16,978 nt of DNA from Micavibrio aeruginosavorus. Lineage in GTDB: Bacteria > Pseudomonadota > Alphaproteobacteria > Micavibrionales > Micavibrionaceae. The position numbers and the translations under genes were made by a program. The notes under the pieces are model-generated. The model did not search any database. It saw only the letters and a list, made by a program, of their open reading frames with translations, and was not told the DNA's origin. Below are positions 5,738 to 12,469 of the stretch, one piece after another. Position 1 is the stretch's first letter; the number at the start of each line of letters is the position of its first letter. Location of the stretch: the NCBI GenBank assembly GCA_003240795.1, contig QFNK01000009.1, positions 1 to 16,978 of the forward strand, written 5' to 3'.

Positions 5738-7162
5738 ATGCGTTTGATGATTGTCGGATCGCTGGAAGGCTATATTAGCGCGGCTGGTAAGATTGCCCTG
5801 CAAAAAGGCGCGAAGGTCATACACTGTGAAGATACCGAAGAGGCCCTTGGCGCTTTATTGAACGGTAAAGGCGCGGATGTCGTCATGTGCGATATCAAGC
5901 AGAAAATTGGCCCCTTTGTCAAAGCGCTTGAAGAAAACCGCATTTCCGTCCCTGTCGTCGCCTGCGGTCTCGGCTCCGATGCCCGCACGGCCGTCAAAGC
6001 CATCGAAGACGGCGCAAAGGAGTATGTCCCTCTTCCGCCCGATGCCGAACTGATTGCCGCCGTTCTTCAGGCGGTAACTGAAGAGTCATCCTCGATGATC
6101 GCAAATGACGAGTCGATGAAGAACGTGCTCAAACTCGCCGACAAGATCGCGCCGAGCGAGGCGACCGTCCTGATCACGGGTGAATCGGGTACGGGTAAAG
6201 AGGTGATGTCCCGCTACCTCCACAATAAATCAAAGCGCGCGGGCGGCCCTTTCATCGCCGTAAACTGCGCGGCCATTCCTGAAAACCTTCTGGAATCCGA
6301 ACTGTTCGGTCATGAAAAAGGCGCGTTCACGGGCGCAGCCCAGCGCCGCATCGGAAAATTCGAAGAGGCCAACGGCGGCACCATCCTTCTGGACGAAGTC
6401 TCGGAAATGCATCCGCTTTTACAGGCGAAACTCCTGCGCGCCATTCAGGAGCGTGAAATCACCCGCGTCGGCTCCAACGATGCCGTCAAGGTCAACGTGC
6501 GCATTCTTGCAACGTCGAACCGCGACCTTGAAACATCCGTGCAAAAAGGCGAGTTTCGGGAAGACCTTTATTTCCGCCTGAACGTGGTCAACATACGCCT
6601 GCCGTCGCTGCGCGAACGTCCCGGCGACATCATTCTGCTTGCCCAATTCTTCGCGGACAAATATGCGGAAGCCAACGGCGTTTCCAAGAAAAAGCTTTCC
6701 AGGGAAGCGCACGCGAAACTCAGCGCCTATAGCTGGCGCGGGAACATCCGCGAGCTTGAAAACACCATGCACCGCGCGATTCTTATGAGTATTGAGGACG
6801 AGCTGGAAGCAGATGCCATCCATATTCAGGACAGCGCGTTCTCCTCCGGCGCGGGCACGGCGGCCGCCCCATCGAAAGCGCCCGACCCGGCCGGTGTAGG
6901 CAGCGCGGGCGCATCTCCCGCCCCCGCCACGGCCGCAGTTGCTTCAACACCAAAGAACACGGGCGCGGTGGAAACGCTGATCGGCCGTACGATCGCGGAT
7001 GTCGAACGTGACATGATCATCAACACGCTCGACCACTGCCTCGGCAACCGCACGCATGCGGCGAACATCCTCGGCATCTCGATCCGCACGCTGCGGAACA
7101 AGCTGTCGCAATATAAGGATGAAGGGATCGACGTACCGCCGGCTGTCGGCGGCGGCTTCTAG
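5738..7162 (+). CDS. flbD: Sigma-54-dependent flagellar activator FlbD
   Basis: FlbD turns on late (class III/IV) flagellar genes with sigma-54 and represses the fliF operon in Caulobacter. Domains: receiver (about 1-115), AAA+ (about 125-350), an Ala/Pro/Gly-rich linker (about 370-415), and a Fis-type helix-turn-helix (LGNRTHAANILGISIRTLRN). Walker A is GESGTGKE (148-155), the sigma-54-contacting GAFTGA is at 195-200, and Walker B is GGTILLDE. The receiver keeps D52 at the phosphoacceptor position but has Gly-Ser near 7-8 in place of the acidic pair and Leu99 where the conserved Lys should be. Caulobacter FlbD is similarly degenerate and is controlled through FliX. The gene is three bases after its neighbour, and its stop overlaps a convergent lipoprotein gene by four bases. 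Confidence 0.94.
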   Translation: MRLMIVGSLEGYISAAGKIALQKGAKVIHCEDTEEALGALLNGKGADVVMCDIKQKIGPFVKALEENRISVPVVACGLGSDARTAVKAIEDGAKEYVPLPPDAELIAAVLQAVTEESSSMIANDESMKNVLKLADKIAPSEATVLITGESGTGKEVMSRYLHNKSKRAGGPFIAVNCAAIPENLLESELFGHEKGAFTGAAQRRIGKFEEANGGTILLDEVSEMHPLLQAKLLRAIQEREITRVGSNDAVKVNVRILATSNRDLETSVQKGEFREDLYFRLNVVNIRLPSLRERPGDIILLAQFFADKYAEANGVSKKKLSREAHAKLSAYSWRGNIRELENTMHRAILMSIEDELEADAIHIQDSAFSSGAGTAAAPSKAPDPAGVGSAGASPAPATAAVASTPKNTGAVETLIGRTIADVERDMIINTLDHCLGNRTHAANILGISIRTLRNKLSQYKDEGIDVPPAVGGGF

Positions 7163-7509
7163 AAGTCGTAGCGCGGATGCGCGGCCTGTAACGCCGCGAT
7201 TTCATTGTTCTTCCTGATCTGCTTGTCCATCAGCAACTCAAGATGGTCCATCACGCCGTCGAAATTTTTCGCGCATGGCGACATTTCGCCGTCCGGTCCA
7301 CCGGGCACGATCATCTGCCGCTGATAACGGCTGATGCGTCCGGAAGTAATAACGCTGTCGGATGGCGCGGACGCTTCGGGCACAGACATCGCGTAAGTGG
7401 CGGCGGGAAGCGTTATAACACTGCTGTTTTCCGCGCCCGTATTCTCCGCCTCATGCGCACAAGCCGCAAGGCACAGGGAGGACAAAGTGATCAAAACAAA
7501 CGAGCGCAT
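7159..7509 (-). CDS. Small putative lipoprotein
   Basis: I do not recognise the family. From the ATG at 7509 it is 116 residues and starts MRSFVLITLSSLCLAAC, a clean lipoprotein signal with lipobox LAAC and Cys17 as the acylation site. The longer frame begins with a GTG at 7566 and would bury this signal, so I prefer 7509, although no clear ribosome site is visible. The mature part is Ser/Ala-rich at first, then holds SGRISRYQRQM, PDGEMSPCAKNFDGVMDHLE and a charged helix LLMDKQIRKNNEIAALQ. It contains one further Cys. It converges with flbD, sharing the four bases CTAG so that both stops are TAG. Probably periplasmic, anchored in a membrane. Confidence 0.7.
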   Translation of the reverse strand: MRSFVLITLSSLCLAACAHEAENTGAENSSVITLPAATYAMSVPEASAPSDSVITSGRISRYQRQMIVPGGPDGEMSPCAKNFDGVMDHLELLMDKQIRKNNEIAALQAAHPRYDF

Positions 7510-7567
7510 GGATAAAGACAGGGTAGAATGTGTAGGTGGGCGGAATGTGTGCCGAATGAATAACACG

Positions 7568-7577
7568 GCATAGGTAA
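7568..7577. repeat. Intergenic motif GCATAGGTWA, copy 1
   Basis: GCATAGGTAA lies between the two lipoprotein genes, about 59 bases upstream of the preferred start of the small one, which reads it as TTACCTATGC. It overlaps the alternative GTG start region. See the copies at 8639 and 10959. Confidence 0.4.
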
Positions 7578-7605
7578 TCTTACCATGGCCCCTGAGTCTT
7601 ATCCC

Positions 7606-7634
7606 ATAAAAAAAGCGCCCTTGCGGGCGCTTTT
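7606..7634 (-). terminator. Intrinsic terminator of the OmpA-like lipoprotein gene
   Basis: The perfect stem AAAAGCGCCC (7611-7620) and GGGCGCTTTT (7625-7634) has the loop TTGC. Read on the minus strand, the stem is followed by a run of seven T, so it terminates transcription leaving the lipoprotein gene at 7655. The plus-strand side has only four T. Confidence 0.88.
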
Positions 7635-7654
7635 ACGGAACTTTTTCAAGGACG

Positions 7655-8587
7655 CTATTGCGATACCGTGACGGGCGTGACAGGCACGAATTTTCTTGTC
7701 ACCGATGCGGGCACGGCGCCCGATGCCGGGGACACGGTGACGACGACCTTTCCGCTTTCCGCCGGAACATCGGCCAGCGTCGTCGCAATGCGTGTTTCCT
7801 GAACACCGCGTCCGACGATCGCGGCCTTTGCCGCCGCCAGGCGTTCCTGCGTCAGCTTGTCGGCATACGCGCCTGACACGGCCGCATTCTTGTATCCCGT
7901 AAGAACCAGATTATAGGCGGCGTTCGCGGGATCGCTCATCAGGGACGCGACATAATCCAGATCCTTGCGCGACATGTCGGCGATCAGCGTGCTGTTCGCG
8001 GCAAAACCTATATTGTATGTCGCACCGGCCGCGCCGAATCCACCAGCGGCAGGCATGGTCAAGGACGCAATGGCCGCCTCATACCCCGCCTTGCAGTCCG
8101 CGAAGTGCGTTTCGTCCACCGCCTCTTCCGCACGCTCCACCCAGCAGTCAAAGCGCGATTGGGCGCGCGCCAGCGACGCGGCGTTTTCCGGAGAGTTCTG
8201 GGTTTGCAGCGCATCGATCAGCGTCTTGCGCGCGGCAATCAGTTCACCGGTATATTTTGCAGGAATATCATATTTTTCCACGCGGCTTGGCGCGGCCACT
8301 TTGCCCGCCATGGCGAGTTTCGCCTTTTTCGTATAAATGCCGGATGATTTGTAATCGAATGCCGTCGTGTTTTCGTAGCGGGCAAGATCATAATATTCGC
8401 GCGCCAGATTCTGCGCGAGCGTTCCCTGCGCCATTGCGCCCGCGGCGGGGGCGATGTCATGCGGTGCGGAGGCCGTCTTCTGTTCGGGGAATCTTCCCTC
8501 AAGCGATGCAAGGTCGCTACTGTAATGGCCGCAGGCGGCAAGGGTTAGTACGAGCGGCAATAGGACGGATAGTTGCAGTCTTTTCAT
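7655..8587 (-). CDS. OmpA-like-domain lipoprotein with degenerate peptidoglycan-binding site
   Basis: The 310-residue product begins MKRLQLSVLLPLVLTLAAC, a lipoprotein signal with lipobox LAAC and Cys19. The N-terminal half is helical and includes LAREYYDLARYENTTAFDY, a YDIPAKYTGELIAARKTLID block and a paired-Cys segment FDCWVERAEEAVDETHFADC. This resembles alphaproteobacterial OmpA-family lipoproteins I recall. The C-terminal region (about 190-275) follows the OmpA fold order: a YNIGFAANSTLI strand, a helix, LVLTGYKNA, then YADKLTQERLAAAKAAIVGRGV. The peptidoglycan-binding Asp of the usual G-H-T-D motif is replaced (GYKN), while an Arg of the usual LSxxRA helix is kept. A V/P/T-rich tail follows. 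It is likely an outer-membrane lipoprotein whose domain no longer binds diaminopimelate normally. A terminator lies 20 bases downstream, so it is a single-gene unit. Confidence 0.78.
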   Translation of the reverse strand: MKRLQLSVLLPLVLTLAACGHYSSDLASLEGRFPEQKTASAPHDIAPAAGAMAQGTLAQNLAREYYDLARYENTTAFDYKSSGIYTKKAKLAMAGKVAAPSRVEKYDIPAKYTGELIAARKTLIDALQTQNSPENAASLARAQSRFDCWVERAEEAVDETHFADCKAGYEAAIASLTMPAAGGFGAAGATYNIGFAANSTLIADMSRKDLDYVASLMSDPANAAYNLVLTGYKNAAVSGAYADKLTQERLAAAKAAIVGRGVQETRIATTLADVPAESGKVVVTVSPASGAVPASVTRKFVPVTPVTVSQ

Positions 8588-8796
8588 GATGGCCCCGTTT
8601 CTCTCTTGTTTTTTATTTTCTATAACTACACAATCTTTGCATAGGTTACAAGCTTTCTACGCATAGCTTATGCCGATTTGCTGTTTCTGCCAACGTCGCG
8701 CGGCATGCATAAGATGCTATACAAAACCCCCTCTTACCTCTTAATATATTAGGAGAGTTTTCTATCTCCATTCGCTAACCGATTGATTTCACTTCC
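8588..8796. promoter_or_regulatory. Divergent promoter region between the OmpA-like lipoprotein and flhA
   Basis: About 209 bases without a gene. GCATAG occurs twice in direct orientation 22 bases apart (8639-8644 and 8661-8666), roughly two helical turns. The second copy is part of the palindrome GCATA-GCT-TATGC (8661-8673). Near flhA a good ribosome-type sequence, AGGAGAG (8751-8757), lies about 40 bases before the ATG, too far to serve it, and forms GGAGA-N8-TCTCC arms (8752-8769). I find no convincing -35/-10 pair and no sigma-54 GG-N10-GC element. Confidence 0.4.
8639..8648. repeat. Intergenic motif GCATAGGTWA, copy 2
   Basis: GCATAGGTTA lies about 52 bases upstream of the OmpA-like lipoprotein start, which reads it as TAACCTATGC. 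The distance and orientation are similar to copy 1 relative to the small lipoprotein gene. Confidence 0.4.
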
Positions 8797-10920
8797 ATGG
8801 CTCAGCCTGCATCCAACGTCCCCGCCACATCCAGTGGCGCATCCCAAGCAAGAAGCGTGCTGGGCGGCGCCATACGCGGCGACGTGATTCTGGCCATCGG
8901 TATAGTCACGATCCTGACCTTTATGCTGATCCCGATCCCGACGGTCCTTCTGGATCTCGGGCTTGCGGTTTCGATCCTGTTTTCGGTCTTTATCCTGATG
9001 CTGGTTCTGGCAATCAAGAAGCCGCTGGAATTTTCGACCTTTCCGACCGTATTGCTGATCTCCACGGCACTCCGTCTCGGCCTCAACATCGCCGCGACGC
9101 GCCTTATCCTTTCCCACGGGCATGACGGTACGGATTCCGCGGGCGCGATCATTCAGGCGTTCGGCGGCCTTATCATCTCCGGCAACTTCGTCGTCGGCGC
9201 GGTCGTGTTCGCCATCCTCGTCATCATCAACTTCGTGGTTATTACCAAGGGTTCGGGCCGTATCGCCGAAGTCGCCGCGCGTTTCAGCCTGGACGCCATG
9301 CCCGGCAAGCAGATGGCGATCGACTCCGACCTTTCCGCCGGCCTGATCACAGAAGACGAGGCAAAAATGCGCCGCCGCGAGCTGGAGCAGGAAAGCACGT
9401 TCTTTGGAACCATGGACGGTGCGGCGAAATTCGTGCGCGGCGACGCCATCGCCGCCCTTCTCATCGTGTTCATCAACATCATCGGCGGTATCATCATCGG
9501 CACCGTGCAGGAAGGCATGAGCCTCGCCGACGCCGCGCAGACATACACTATCCTGACCATCGGCGAAGGTCTGGTGTCACAGGTTCCGGCGCTGATCGTT
9601 TCCATCTCCGCCGGTCTTCTGGTTTCCAAGGCGGGCGTGGAAGGCACGGCGGACGCCGCCCTTCTCGACCAGTTCTCCCGCTATCCGAAGGCGATGGCGA
9701 TGTCCGCCGGCCTGATGATGGTGGTTGCCCTCGTCCCCGCCGTACCGTTCGGCCCGTTCGGGTTTATGGCCGTCGTTTTCGGCAGTCTTGCCTATGTGTC
9801 ATGGAAACGGCAGGAAGCGGAGAAAGAAGCGAAAAAACAGGCCGCCGCCCTGCCCGCGCCCGGAAGCGCTGGCGCAAAACCTGCGGAAGAGCCGATATCC
9901 AAAGCGCTTGCCATGGATATCATCCGCCTCGAACTCGGCTATGGCCTGTTGCCGCTCGTACAGGGCGAAGGCGGAAACAAGCTGACCGACCAGATCAAGG
10001 GCCTGCGCCGCCAGTTGGCCGAGGACATGGGCTATGTCCTCCCTGCCGTGCGTATTCAGGACAACCTCCAGCTTCCCGCCAACGCCTATGTTGTAAAGAT
10101 CAAGGAAATCGAATCCGGCCGCGGCGAAGTGCGTGCGGGCATGCTGATGGCCATGGACCCGACGGGCGCGCCGATCACCCTGCCCGGCGAGAACACGGTG
10201 GAGCCGACCTTCGGCCTGCCCGCCATGTGGATCGACGAGCAGTACCGCGAGGAAGCCCACTTCAAAGGCTATACAGTCGTCGATGCGCCGACCGTCATCA
10301 CCACGCATATTACGGAGATCGTGAAGGACAACATGCCCGACCTTCTCTCCTACGCCGAAACGCAAAAGCTGCTGGATGAGATGCCGAAGGAATACCAGAA
10401 GCTTGTGGCGGATGTCATCCCAAGCCACATGACCGTCGGCGGTCTGCAACGCATCCTGCAAAACCTCGTGTCCGAGCGAGTGTCCGTGCGCGACCTTCCC
10501 ACCATCCTCGAAGGGATTGCCGAGGCGACCGTGTACACCAAGAACATCGCCTATATCACCGAGCATGTGCGCACGCGCCTTGCCCGTCAGATTTGCGATG
10601 CGAACACGAACGGCTCCGGTTTTGTGCCGCTTCTGACCCTCTCCCCAGAATGGGAACAGGCGTTCGGCGAAAGCCTTCTCGGCGACGGCGAAGACCGCCA
10701 GCTCGCGATGGCGCCGACCCAGCTTCAGGGCTTTATCTCCGCCGTGCGCGATGCCTACGAGAAATTCGCCCCGATGGGGGAAACGCCCGTCCTGCTCGCC
10801 TCACCCTCGATACGTCCGTTCGTACGGTCGGTTGTCGAGCGTTTCCGCCCGCAGACCGTGGTCATGAGCCAGAACGAAATCCACCCGAAGGCAAAAATAC
10901 GGACCTTGGGACAAGTATAA
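8797..10920 (+). CDS. flhA: Flagellar export gate protein FlhA
   Basis: FlhA is the large inner-membrane export gate; its cytoplasmic ring receives chaperone-substrate complexes. At 707 residues it has normal length. After a 25-residue polar start come about eight hydrophobic segments to about residue 330. The family signature begins at R155 (RIAEVAARFSLDAMPGKQMA), followed by the charged loop IDSDLSAGLITEDEAKMRRR. The cytoplasmic domain shows FGLPAMWIDEQYREEAHFKG, VVDAPTVITTHITEIVKDN and ends in EIHPKAKIRTLGQV, all typical. No ribosome site lies close to the ATG, and an in-frame stop at 8776 limits any upstream start. In Caulobacter flhA sits next to the fliF operon; here two lipoprotein genes on the other strand separate them. 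It is followed by two unknown genes on the same strand. Confidence 0.97.
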   Translation: MAQPASNVPATSSGASQARSVLGGAIRGDVILAIGIVTILTFMLIPIPTVLLDLGLAVSILFSVFILMLVLAIKKPLEFSTFPTVLLISTALRLGLNIAATRLILSHGHDGTDSAGAIIQAFGGLIISGNFVVGAVVFAILVIINFVVITKGSGRIAEVAARFSLDAMPGKQMAIDSDLSAGLITEDEAKMRRRELEQESTFFGTMDGAAKFVRGDAIAALLIVFINIIGGIIIGTVQEGMSLADAAQTYTILTIGEGLVSQVPALIVSISAGLLVSKAGVEGTADAALLDQFSRYPKAMAMSAGLMMVVALVPAVPFGPFGFMAVVFGSLAYVSWKRQEAEKEAKKQAAALPAPGSAGAKPAEEPISKALAMDIIRLELGYGLLPLVQGEGGNKLTDQIKGLRRQLAEDMGYVLPAVRIQDNLQLPANAYVVKIKEIESGRGEVRAGMLMAMDPTGAPITLPGENTVEPTFGLPAMWIDEQYREEAHFKGYTVVDAPTVITTHITEIVKDNMPDLLSYAETQKLLDEMPKEYQKLVADVIPSHMTVGGLQRILQNLVSERVSVRDLPTILEGIAEATVYTKNIAYITEHVRTRLARQICDANTNGSGFVPLLTLSPEWEQAFGESLLGDGEDRQLAMAPTQLQGFISAVRDAYEKFAPMGETPVLLASPSIRPFVRSVVERFRPQTVVMSQNEIHPKAKIRTLGQV

Positions 10921-10958
10921 TTAGTTCTGGAAACGGGTGCGTCCGCTTGCTATGAATT

Positions 10959-10968
10959 GCATAGGTAA
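10959..10968. repeat. Intergenic motif GCATAGGTWA, copy 3
   Basis: GCATAGGTAA lies six bases before the ATG at 10974. Its AGG could double as the ribosome site here. It also forms the arms CTATG-N5-CATAG (10950-10964). This copy is in the opposite orientation to its gene compared with copies 1 and 2. Confidence 0.4.
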
Positions 10969-10973
10969 GCGTT

Positions 10974-11579
10974 ATGAATAAACTGCGTAAAACTCTGGAT
11001 CAGTATCTGTTCGCCCCCTCCCGTTTCCTGACAGCCGGCGGGGAGCCCGTTGATGCGGGGCCTTTGAAAAAACTCTTCCTCAGGCCGGAGACAAAAATAA
11101 GCGCGTTCGCCGGCGTCATGGCCGTTGCCACGCTCGGCCTGTCGGCGGAGGAAAAGAACCTGCCTGCCGCCACGGCTATCGCCGCGACCGCTCTCATCAC
11201 ATCGAGGACGTTCGGCTCCAGAAAAACCAATACGGCCTATTATTTTGACACCGCCCCGATCAGGAAACATGAAATTCCCAGTCCTGCGATCGAATTCATT
11301 TTAAAGCTGGAAAAGGACCATTTCGCCCCGCGTGCTTTGACCAGCGCTTTCCTTTCATGCGCCCCCGGCATTTTTGTCTTTGCGATCAGCCAGAGCCCGA
11401 CACTGACAGCGACTTTCTGCACCGTCGCGGCCACGCACGGCTTTATGGAAGAAACGGCAAAATACTGGCGCGCCGCACAGGCGCTCGACGGGAATTGGAA
11501 CGTCATCACGAAAAAGCCGCAGGCCGCGCCGCAGAAGGCTCTCAGTTTTGATAAAGCGATACAGCCGAGGCCGGTTTGA
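10974..11579 (+). CDS. Unrecognised membrane protein, first gene of a coupled pair
   Basis: I do not recognise this 201-residue protein. Its first 40 residues are basic and amphipathic (MNKLRKTLDQYLFAPSRFLT, then PLKKLFLRPETK). Hydrophobic stretches follow at about 42-57, 63-76 and, as a longer block, 120-155 (TSAFLSCAPGIFVFAIS then TLTATFCTVAATHGF), so two to four membrane helices are likely. Between them is a soluble-looking segment with YYFDTAPIRKHEIPSPAIEF. The C-terminal 40 residues are basic and Pro/Ala-rich. The ATG is preceded by AGG at 10963-10965. Its TGA overlaps the next gene's ATG as TGATG, so the two products are probably made together. It starts 53 bases after flhA and might be read from the flhA transcript. 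Confidence 0.72.
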   Translation: MNKLRKTLDQYLFAPSRFLTAGGEPVDAGPLKKLFLRPETKISAFAGVMAVATLGLSAEEKNLPAATAIAATALITSRTFGSRKTNTAYYFDTAPIRKHEIPSPAIEFILKLEKDHFAPRALTSAFLSCAPGIFVFAISQSPTLTATFCTVAATHGFMEETAKYWRAAQALDGNWNVITKKPQAAPQKALSFDKAIQPRPV

Positions 11580-12352
11580 TGACGACTTTTTCAAAGCCGC
11601 CCTATTCCTCCGCCCGCTGGAGCAGCCAGTTCAACAGCCATAACCGCAGGGAAGAAAGCACGGAGCCGGCTTCTGCCGCACCCATAAAATCCGTTTCCGT
11701 CGTCGGCGCGGTTTTTGACAGGAATTACAATCTCTACAGCGGCGATATTGAGACGATAAACCGCTCACTTAAAATATTAGAAAATGCCAATATCCCTCTT
11801 GATAAAAAGGCGGATTTTCATTTTTACAATTTGCTTGCCCCGGTAAACAGCGATTTCCTGCGCGCGGCGTTGATCGACAGGATCGCGCCTGCTTCGGATG
11901 CGCTCATCGTCTGCGGGGTTTATGGGCGTTTCCACCCTGAAATCGTTCTGGAAAGCATGCCCTATTATCAACGCGACATTCCGTATGATGCGGTAGATTA
12001 CATGTATTCCGACGTGCGGCACGGGCTCGCGCACAACCGCGAGGTCGGGGTCAGCCTGCTCCAGGCGGACCCGTTTTCCTGGGCCAGCGCCGCAAACGCG
12101 ATCGGCGCAAAGATAGTCTTTACGCGCGGCGGATCGCAGGACGAGATCGGCACCGGAAATTTTCTGAAAAACGGTTTCTACCGCGCCGCGATCGACACGG
12201 ACGAAAAACACGAGATGATTTATTGCGCCGTTTCCGGCTCGCTCGGGATTGCCGTTCACGAAAAGGCCGTTGCCGAATTGCAGAAAAACGCCCTTCCCGG
12301 CAATCTGTTGGGACAAAGGATTTTATCGTTCCCGCCGCCTCAAACGGCGTAA
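11579..12352 (+). CDS. Unrecognised soluble protein, second gene of a coupled pair
   Basis: I do not recognise this 257-residue protein. An in-frame TTG at 11576 directly precedes the ATG at 11579; the ATG gives the classical TGATG coupling with the upstream gene. The first 35 residues are polar and Ser-rich, then a compact domain begins at VSVVGAVFDRNYNLYSGDIE. Alternating beta-like and helical stretches follow: DALIVCGVYGRFHPEIVLES, IGAKIVFTRGGSQDEIGTGN and MIYCAVSGSLGIAVHEKAVA, which suggest an alpha/beta fold. There is no signal peptide or membrane helix. The stretch 11750-11840 is clearly more AT-rich than the neighbouring flagellar genes, hinting at a different history. The repeated small Gly-rich turns could bind a nucleotide or phosphate, but no canonical Walker motif is present. 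Function is unknown. Confidence 0.75.
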   Translation: MTTFSKPPYSSARWSSQFNSHNRREESTEPASAAPIKSVSVVGAVFDRNYNLYSGDIETINRSLKILENANIPLDKKADFHFYNLLAPVNSDFLRAALIDRIAPASDALIVCGVYGRFHPEIVLESMPYYQRDIPYDAVDYMYSDVRHGLAHNREVGVSLLQADPFSWASAANAIGAKIVFTRGGSQDEIGTGNFLKNGFYRAAIDTDEKHEMIYCAVSGSLGIAVHEKAVAELQKNALPGNLLGQRILSFPPPQTA

Positions 12353-12438
12353 CCGCCCCATCCCGCAGAATAGATCGTATTTTAGGCACATCCGCTTTAA
12401 TATTGCGGCGTGCTCTGCTACACTGATTCGGTAATACG

Positions 12439-12444
12439 TATAAT
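12439..12444 (+). promoter_or_regulatory. -10 element candidate upstream of flhF
   Basis: TATAAT lies 25 bases before the flhF ATG, without a recognisable -35 at 16-18 bases. GATTC sites (GANTC, the CcrM methylation target in alphaproteobacteria) flank it at 12425-12429 and 12450-12454. A transcript from here would have a leader of only about 20 bases. Confidence 0.35.
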
Positions 12445-12469
12445 TCCCTGATTCGAAATGTAACCTCTC

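Noticed and set aside
9799..10566. 255-codon minus-strand frame opposite flhA
   Set aside because: Antisense to a fully conserved FlhA cytoplasmic domain; no ribosome site or motif supports it.
12384..12397. Sigma-54 (-24/-12) promoter upstream of flhF from GGCACATCCGC
   Set aside because: The GG and GC are separated by the wrong distance and the -12 TTGC is not present.
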